From assembly GCA_028023455.1 (NCBI GenBank), contig JAQFVV010000233.1, positions 1,136,501 to 1,200,500 on the forward strand: 64,000 nt of DNA, written 5' to 3'. The translations under genes were made by a program, and so were the position numbers. This stretch comes from Epiperipatus broadwayi (lineage: Eukaryota > Onychophora > Udeonychophora > Euonychophora > Peripatidae). Of the stretch, positions 55,975 through 64,000 are shown piece after piece (the first letter of the stretch is position 1; every line of letters starts with the position of its first letter). The notes below the pieces were generated by a model. That model worked only from the letters and a program-made list of their open reading frames with translations, searched no databases and was not told the origin of the DNA.

Positions 55975-58325
55975 TTTAAAGGAGCACTGAAAACTCTGTG
56001 AATTTAGAATAAAAGTTAAAGAGATAATTGCTTTGAAAAATGGAGATGCATGGGATTTATAATAGACAAAAAATGGAACAGGAATATTGTAAAGACTGAT
56101 GATACATTGGATAGAATGGCAAGATTGGTTATTAATAAAAAGGTTATAATGTAGATAATGCAGGTTAATGCCTCAACAAACTCTCATTGTGATGGAGAAG
56201 TAGAGGGTTCTTATTTAAGTTAAAAAAGGTTTTTAATCAGTCCAATCATTTTAAAGTTTTTATGGTAAATTTTAGTGCCATAATTGAAAAACAATTATAA
56301 AAATTTCATTGGAAAACAAAAATGAGAAAGAAAATAGACTTGTGAAATATATCTGAAAAAAAAATAAATAAATTGAGTATTATGAATTTTTTTTTTTTTT
56401 TGAGAAAAATCAGAAGTAAAAATGGACATAAAAATGAAGATATAACAGAGATGGAGTGTACTTTGAGTAGCAGAAAATATGTATTTTAAGATTATAATGT
56501 ATTTAATATATTCAACATGGAAGTAATCATTGATTAACTAAAGACAAAATTATTAAGCCATTATTTTCAGTAGTTGATTTTTCTATCCTTCAGAAATATT
56601 CCAATAAATTTTAGAACTTGAAAATCTGATTAAAATATTAACAATTTCCACAACAGATTTAAACCAATTTATTAAAAAATAATGTATTGTCTAGTAAAAG
56701 TATCAAATACACACACAATATAACAATTAGGCAGTTAAATTGATACAAAGCAGTGTATAAAGTAATGAAAGAAAACAAAAGTATTTCTAAATGATCCATT
56801 TAAAAGAATAGTACATAATAAAATTTAACTATGAAATGGCATCTCAAATATATAGCACAACATTTTTTAATTGCAAAAAAAGACATTCCAACAATAAGAT
56901 AAGATTTTACTACTACTAAAAAAAGATGCATCACATGGTCAAGAATTCTATAAAAAACTCATATTAAAAACAACAACAAAATATAGCTTCTATAATTACA
57001 TTTTCTTAATTGCTAAATACTTTAAAATTAAATCTGTAATTAACAGAAAAGTCCTAGGCAATTGTGAGGAATTGTTGGCAAAGCTATCTGATTAACTTCT
57101 AAATGATAAAGATTTTCTAGATAATTGGAAGAATGCTATAGTAATATTAAGAAAGGCAAAAAAGAAGGATTTAGAAATTACAGACATGTCAGTCTTCTAA
57201 CAGTTCTAAATAAAGATTTAATAAAATTTATAATTTCTTTACAGAGAATGTTGGGCTCAATCTATTTAAAAGAGCAAGCAGTATTTAATAATTGTTTTAG
57301 CACAATAAATCAGAACACAGCTAGTAAGAGAATTGATAGAAAGTGTACATGAATATGAGTTGTAATTATGCATTGAAATTGTATATTTTAATAAAGTATT
57401 GACTCTATAAGCATTTCCATGGTGATTAATACTTTAAACATTGAAATATGCACCCAGAATATTGTTAAACTTCAAAAATATTTATCAAAATTACAACAAG
57501 TGATAAGATTACATAGTGTCACTAAAAATAAATTTGATAGGAATATGTAACAATATGATTATATATCCTCCCACTTTTTTGAAACAGATTTAAGGGAAGT
57601 ATTGTGAGCTTAAAATGAGAAGTGTAAAAATAAATGTTTATTTAATATCATCTAGATTTTTCAGATCATAAGTTTTTAATGTAAATAATGTTCAAGAACT
57701 TCAAGAAATGTCAGAGCTATTAGATGAAAAAAAGTTACGCTAAATATTAATTTTTATTCACATAAGGTAAAAGTAGAAATTGATAATAATGGCAAAAAAA
57801 TAATTGAGTGCAACACTTGGTAGACTATGAGATGTTCCAGCACTGAAAGTTAGAAAGTTGAGATGGCATTCAGTGATCTTTAGCCCCTGAATTATTCACT
57901 CTATTATTGCATCAAACTTTATATAACAAGATTGCAACAATAAATTTGAAAAGGAAACCACTACAAATATTTTGACCTGCAAAGTAATGGTTAAAAATTA
58001 TCATAGAATTAAACTTTGATAGAAATAATATTAAAATGAAACCTGCCTCTAAGCTTTAAAAACATTGTTTTTAATATATTTATTTTATAATTCTTATTTA
58101 GGATGGTTAACAGAAGAGCAATATGGAGACTGCAGATCATTTGGTAAAGTAGGGGGAAATATATGTTAAGAGTATTAAGAAATGATCATATACAAAATGA
58201 TTAGTTAAGAGAACAAAAAAATATTGATATCATCAAAAGAATTACGATGTTAAAATGGAGCTGAATGAACATTTTATGTCTTAAACTAGATATCAAGATA
58301 TTGTAAAAGAACTATAAAAATCACA
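55975..58325 (+). pseudogene. RTE LINE copy D, old and heavily decayed
   Basis: Directly downstream of copy A in the same orientation. Matches to copy A are recognisable throughout: an endonuclease start (agttaaagagataattg, GFIIDKKWN), IFTSQKYVF-like text, GNYRHVSLLTVLN near 57150-57210, a QAVFNNCFSTINQN block near 57270-57320, and a degraded 3' end with ENIDIIKRITMLKWS near 58210-58260. It is more diverged than A, B or C, so it is an older insertion or a different subfamily. Confidence 0.75.
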
Positions 58326-58327
58326 TA

Positions 58328-58546
58328 AAACATCACAAGATCACCCTTTTTTATGTGTACACAAGCTGTCAATACTGTAGCAGACTCTCCATACAATAGT
58401 GTCAAGTACTGCAAGCCTTAGTAATCAATGGATGCAAGCAGGGTTGTTCATAAAATCTTAGTACCTACTCATCCAATATTCACAGACTAGTTTCTAGCTT
58501 GTGGCTTATATCAGTGAAGGGCATTGGAGCTGAGAACACTGCATCT
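58328..58546 (+). mobile_element. M1-related remnant between two RTE copies
   Basis: It starts aaacatcacaagatcacc, contains agactctccatacaatag, and then follows the M1 arm found at 25.7 and 43.85 kb (gtaatcaatggatgc, actagtttctagcttgtg). It joins directly to the 5' end of RTE copy B. No target duplication was found. Confidence 0.55.
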
Positions 58547-58605
58547 AGACCTTAAAGGAACTGAGTAAGGCAAATTACTAATGTTGACTCCATACATTCT
58601 TGTCA

Positions 58606-58984
58606 CTATTAAATAACTAAATGTGTGGTTTATATATGTAATAAGATAAGATATTTTACGGTAATAAAAATAAAAATATCTCCACACTAAAAGTCAATTA
58701 AGGAGGATTATTTCATTAATTTAGACACAAACTCATTAAATAAAAGAGATACATTTTACGCAATCTTGAAGACATGGCAGACCTGATTTGAATATTTGCA
58801 TCTTTTGGTTTTAAATAAATTAATTAATAAAATGAACATCGTTATTAGAACTATCTATCTATAGCTTTGAAAATGAAGGCCTCATTCCTTCGAAAGTGCT
58901 AAGAAATAAATAGTATAATATAAATAAATATATTGACTTTTAGTGTGGAGATATTTTTATTTTTATTACCGTAAAATATCTTAT
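58606..58984. mobile_element. Foldback element (379 bp) with 53-bp perfect inverted repeat
   Basis: Inserted in RTE copy B and flanked by a perfect 13-bp duplication, tacattcttgtca, at 58593-58605 and 58985-58997; copy A has this target once. Arms at 58646-58698 and 58932-58984 are perfect 53-bp inverted copies. A 40-bp tail (58606-58645) lies outside the left arm only. The one-sided tail and the long duplication match the M1 plan, but the sequence is unrelated. No coding frame. Confidence 0.85.
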
Positions 58985-59203
58985 TACATTCTTGTCATTG
59001 CAGCTGCTAATATTATGTGATTACTCATATAGTATATGAACATGGATGGGCTGTTCACAACACACATTAGCTAGCAAGGTGAGTTTATTGGATTATTATC
59101 TCTGAGTTTGATCAAAAAACACCATGATCTTTCTTCTCAGTTGCCTGATAAGGCAGAATAAATGTATGTGTAAATTATATTTTTCCAATAGATATATTGA
59201 ATC

Positions 59204-62118
59204 ATGACAGACAAAAATAAATCATGGCTCTTATTCCCAGGAGGCTCTAAAATCACCAAGGAAGGCAGCAATTGGTGACTAAACACAGAGGGTGCTAAGA
59301 GTCTCCTGTAAAGCCAGGCTGCCATTTGATGATGACTTTTTATTTAGGTACTTACAAATGCAGATCACTTTGAAGTGAAGAAAGATTGCAAGAGTTAAAA
59401 GAACTGTCTTATATTAAATGAGACATTATTGGACTTTGTGAAGTTAGAAGAAAAGATGAAGAGATAATTGATTTAAAAAGTGAAGGGCATGTACTCTACT
59501 ATAAAGCACAAATATTGGAAATGCAAGTGGAGTAGGATTCATTATAAATAAAAAGTGGAAGAACAACATTGTGGAGATTGATGGTATATTAGACAGAGTG
59601 ACAAGATTAGTTATACAACTTAACAGTAGATAGCAAATGCAGATAATTCAGGTTTATACCCCAACAAATTCTCATAGTAATGAAGTAGTAGATTTTTATA
59701 TGGATGTACAAACGGTTTTTGATCAGAGTAAACAACATTTTGAAATTGTTATGGGAGACTTTAATGCTAGAATTGGTAAACAAATGAAAGATGAAAGTGC
59801 TGTAGGTAATTTTGGTTATGATAATAGAAATGAGAGAGGACATAGACTTGTGGAGTTTGCAGAAAAAAAAACTTTATATTATGAATTGTTTTTTTGAGAA
59901 AAATGTTAAAAGGAAATGGACATGGAAGCATCCAAATGAAGGTACAGCAGAATTAGATTATATTTTGACTAACCGAGAATACATATTTTAAGATTGTAAT
60001 GTTCTTAATAAATTTAACACAGGAAGTGATCACCGATTAGTAATATGTAAGATACATGTTAATGCAAAACTAGAAAGACAAAAATTATTAAGAAAAATAA
60101 TATTTACTGTTGCGATCCCTAATCTTCAGAAACATTTTAATGAATTTAAATTAGAACTTACAAATTGGTTTCAAGTATTAGTAGATTTTGAACGTGATTC
60201 AGATTTGAATGAAATTAATATGAAAATAAGTGATACACTTTTAAAAACTGCAAGGAAGATAGCTGGTACAAAGAATCATCAATTGACCAACAAAATTTCT
60301 ACTAAGACTAGAAAATTTAGGAAGAAAAGAAAGAATATGAAGATATACAAAAATGATGCAATAAAAAGGATTGAATATTTTGAATTTTGTAAAATGGTGC
60401 AGGAAAGAGTTAAAAATGACATAAGAAAGTATAACTGTGAACTTGCAAGAAAAGCTGTAGATGAGAATAAAAGTCTCAAGAGTGTGAAACAACATTTTGG
60501 CATTGGTAAAAAATTTATATTTACAATAAAAAAAAGATAGAATTCTTACTAAAAAAAGAGATGACATCATGAAATGGAAAGAAGACTTATATCAAGAATT
60601 ATATAGTAATAAAGAACAAGTAAGTACCTTCTATATCTATTATATTTTCCGAATTGCCCAGAATTTTAAATGAAGAAGTGAGACATGCAATTAAGTTTAT
60701 GAAAAAAAGAAAAGCTCCAGGTTATGATGGAATTATAATTGATATATTAATAGAAGAAGGTAAAGAAATATAATTTTTTTAGACAATTTATATACCAAAT
60801 GTTTAAATAATAATGTTGTACTGGAAGATTGGAAGAATGCAGTATTAATATTTATATTTAAAAAAGGTGATAAAGAAGATATTAGAAATTACAGACCTAT
60901 CAGCCTTTTATCAGTTTTATACAAAATTTTTACCAAGATAATTACAATTCATCTGCAGAGAACATTTGATTTTTACCAACCAAGAGAACAAGCTGGATTT
61001 AAAAGTGGTTTTAGTACAGTAGATCATATCCAGTTACTGAGAGGAGTTATAGAAAGGACAAATAAATATAAGTTGTCATTATGCTTTGGATTTATAGATT
61101 ATGAAAAGGCATTTGATTTTATAAACATTTTTCAATGATTAAAGCATTGGATCATTTAGCTATAGATTTAGGATATTGTCATATTTTGAAGAATAGACAG
61201 CAACAATTAAATTACATAATAATACTAGGAAATTCAATATTAAAAAGGGTGTAAGACAGAGTGATTCCCTATCTCCAAATCTTTTTACAGCAGTGCTGTA
61301 AGAAGTATTTTGTGGTTTAAAGTGAGAAGCTAAAGGAGTGAAAGTAAATGGAGATTGTTTAAGTCATTTAGATTTTTCAGGTAATATAGTTGTTTTTGCA
61401 AATAATGGTTTAGAGCTGCAGGAAATGTTGTAGGAGTTATCAGAGGAAAGTAGGACTAAAGATAAATGTTAACAAGACTAAAGTAATGTTTAATGGATTT
61501 TCTCAAAATATGAAAATAAAGATTGATTGTGATGAGTTAGAAAAAGTTAACAGCTACAAATACCATGGTCAGATTATTAATACAGATAGAAACATAATGG
61601 ATAAAATTAATCATAGAATTAAACTTGGTTGGAGTGCTTTTGGTAGAAATAACTTAATACTAAAAAGAAATATGCCTATGTGTTTGAAAAGGAAGGTTTT
61701 TAATAAATGTGTCCAGTTTTTACTTATGGATCTGATACTTGGACACTTAATAGAAGAGCAATACAGATACTTTAGACCACTCAGAGAAGTATGGAGTGAT
61801 GAATGTTGGGAGTTAATAAGAAGAGATTGAAAACACATGGTAAGAGAACAAACAGGTGCTACTGACTTCATAGAAAAAATTAAAAGACTGAAGTGGAGAT
61901 GGGCTGGACATATTGGTAGAAAAGATGATAATAGATCAACAATTGAAATTTTAAATTGAATTCCAAGATATTGCAAAATACCCAGAAAGAGACCATGTGA
62001 GATGGATGGGTGAATGAAGAAAGTGTGCAGGGGTGATGTGGAAAAAAGAAGCTCAAGATTGGAGAAGATGGATTGAACTTGGAGAGACCTTCATACTGCA
62101 GTAGATTGATAATGTTTG
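59204..62118 (+). pseudogene. RTE copy B endonuclease / reverse transcriptase, broken
   Basis: The same protein as copy A. From the ATG at 59204 the conserved stretches are QIIQVYTPTNSHSNEVV, MGDFNARIG (59749-59775), LDYILTN, GSDHRLV, the linker frame 60205-60540 (which keeps the reading frame where copy A has lost bases), [15 protein letters not shown] (about 60886-60930), a [13 protein letters not shown] block, YEKAFDFIN, and the C-terminal WRWAGHIGRKDDN. The motif B region is SDSLSPNLF and motif C is damaged (DFSGNIVVF), so catalytic Asp residues are lost. Many indels and stops. Confidence 0.85.
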
Positions 62119-62139
62119 ATGATGATGATGATATATACT

Positions 62140-64000
62140 AAATATGATATATCCATTAAGAGTTTAAAACACTTTAAAAATTTTATTAAATTGAAAGAAA
62201 AAAATTATATTACCCTCTTGTAATCATTATTTATAGCATGAAATTATTGAATATTTTTCATATTTTTCCTAACCTCTGTTCCATATCTATCAAACTAATT
62301 GTCATACTGAAAAGATGTATTTTAAATGGATTAAGGTGATATAACTTAGTTATATATCAATTTTTAAGCAATTGTATTGAATTTAAATTTATTAAACTTC
62401 AAGTTTAAAGTTTCAATCTAACTTGAAAAAAAATCAAAAGTTAACAAACAAACAGATTTTTCAAAATTAATAAAAGCATTTAAAAAATAAAATAAACCAA
62501 TACAGATTTTTGATGATGCAATAAATATAGTGACTGATCCAAATATTATATCCAAAAACAAAAGATGTGATAATAAAATAAAAAATTGAAAATATATGTA
62601 AATAATATTAATGGATATGATGGGTGGCATATATCAAAATAATAGAAATATAATCACTTGTATAATAAAGTAGTGAATGATAAAATTAGTGCAAAATCAG
62701 AAAAAAGCAAATATATATATATTAGATTTAAAAACCAATGGAAGCCAAAAGATATCCAGATTACTGTTATCCTGAAATCCACATATTTGAATCTTTTTAT
62801 TTTTTAAGCATACAATGGTTGGCCAAACATTATATTGATAAGACCACCACAAACACAGTGATTATTTAAGACCAGATTATGGAACACCATGCAATGATGA
62901 AGAAGAGTTCACCAAATGTGATGAAGAAATGAGTGATGAAACTAGACTCAATGAAAAAACCAGGTCTGCTGATGAAATGAGTTCAACAAGTAAGGCAGAA
63001 AGATGAGATAGACAACCAGTAAGCTAGCTTAAGGAATATTATGACAAAGCTAACTTTGGGATGGTGGGGAGGTTGCATGAATTTATCTTATACTTTCCCT
63101 CAAATAATAAACTTTTTTAAATTACAATATTATCAAGGTTAGAATGAATGTATAATACAGTTGTTCAATAAAATGATAATAAAAGTAAATAAATAATAAC
63201 TGGCGTAAATAGGCCAATGGGAGAGCTAAGTCAGTGAATCCAATCATTTCCAGTGAAGAAAAGATTTTGGTTATATATACTGGAAATCCATTTGAGATGA
63301 ATAGACAATATTAGGCAACTGTCAAATTCCAGATAACAGTAAATTCATTTGTTAGATTGCAGTGAGATATTTTTAAACCAGAAGCAGCAAGCATCTAGTT
63401 ACTGACCTCATTGTTTCAGAACATGAGATAGGCCATTTATGGACTGAAAATGTCAGAGTTTAAATGAGGAGTCTCCAAATTTTTTGTCCAGCCCTAGTTA
63501 TACCATTAACAATTGAAATAAACCACAAATCATAATGAGATAAATCTCTGCATTTACACTATTGTGCATATCTTGTTACTGTAAATATCTAAAATAAATA
63601 ACTTTATATTTAGTTATTAAATTGTGTGTTAGTATTGAACAACTGGAGCTACAAATATATTTATTTTGATCCCCTTCCATAACTTATATTATTTCAAGTT
63701 AAAAGTTGCTTAAAATTTTTTTCCTTATTACTGGCTGATAAAGAAAATTAGGTTTTTTTAAAAATATTATTTCTATACTGTATTCAAACATTAAACATGT
63801 TTATAAAATGTTAATTATTCTGTGAATTGAACAAAAATATAAATATTAATGGTTTACAAATGTATAAGCTAAAAAGACGAAATTCTTACTTTTAACCCTC
63901 AAACAAGTTGGCATTTTCTATTGCTATTGACAATTTTTGTTAATGTTCAATATTTGATTTTAATATTTAATGTTCATTTTATATTAGAATTCAATAAATT
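62140..64000. other. A+T-rich DNA with one short acidic frame
   Basis: No mobile element was recognised. A plus-strand stretch at about 62840-63006, without an ATG near its start, reads DYLRPDYGTPCNDEEEF, then a Glu/Asp/Ser-rich run to a stop. It is less A+T-rich than its surroundings and could be an exon or a decayed gene fragment, but no family is recognised. Confidence 0.4.

Larger units (their letters stand above)
58548..62125 (+). mobile_element. RTE LINE copy B with internal insertion
   Basis: Its 5' region (accttaaaggaactgag...) matches the untranslated region of copy A. The body runs to a TGATGA tail at about 62115-62132. A 379-bp foldback element interrupts the 5' region. The start is truncated relative to copy A. 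Confidence 0.8.

Noticed and set aside
58606-58984. Standard DNA-transposon MITE (Tc1/mariner, hAT or piggyBac derived)
   Set aside because: A 13-bp target duplication and a tail on one side do not fit the 2-, 8- or 4-bp duplications and symmetric ends of those groups.
62955-62985. ctgatgaaatgag, hammerhead-like start
   Set aside because: No closing stem II or GAAA element at a suitable distance.

Overview
The window looks like intergenic or intronic DNA of an invertebrate animal. It is strongly A+T-rich, has many microsatellites, and I can support no ordinary host gene, rRNA gene or intact tRNA gene. Nearly everything recognisable is a transposable element or the remains of one. The element mix (RTE-type LINEs with TGATGA tails, LINEs with a zinc-knuckle ORF1, Penelope-like elements with GIY-YIG nucleases, a Ty3/gypsy-like LTR element, tRNA-derived SINEs) fits a metazoan. 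I cannot name the phylum from sequence alone.

Layout. 1-4.3 kb: A+T-rich DNA with a Penelope GIY-YIG fragment at 2.3 kb. 4.3-9.9 kb: an (ACT)n tract, then an almost intact two-ORF LINE (E1) ending in a (TAA)n(TGA)n tail. 10.4-12.7 kb: an old RTE-like relic. 15.7-21.5 kb: a related two-ORF LINE (E2) on the minus strand, broken by frameshifts. 23.7-24.9 kb, 27.0-27.2 kb and 29.7-30.6 kb: copies of a repeat (here M2) that carries hammerhead ribozyme motifs. 29.0-41.4 kb: one minus-strand LTR retrotransposon with 2.2-kb LTRs, target duplication, primer binding site and polypurine tract; its 3' LTR has been split by three later insertions (M2, an RTE LINE, and M3). 42.3-44.9 kb: foldback element M4, then an RTE relic split by palindromic element M1. 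45.7-46.6 kb: a Penelope-like relic. 49.95 kb: a tRNA-derived SINE. 52.6-62.1 kb: three RTE LINE copies head-to-tail, the last carrying a 379-bp foldback insertion. 62.1-64 kb: unexplained A+T-rich DNA.

The most unusual content is a set of small non-coding elements (M1, M2, M4 and the 58.6-kb element). They fold back on themselves, some also carry direct repeats of about 320-470 bp, and most sit between clean 10-14 bp target duplications, which suggests insertion by target-primed reverse transcription. M2 carries type I hammerhead ribozymes with tiny stem III helices. Two occur in direct tandem 466 nt apart, and one solitary copy keeps every conserved core base. Downstream of the ribozymes are boxes resembling the internal RNA polymerase III promoter of tRNAs. 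This recalls retrozymes, hammerhead-bearing Penelope elements and the schistosome Sm-alpha repeats. The reverse transcriptases seen here (RTE and Penelope) are plausible helpers, but that link is inference.
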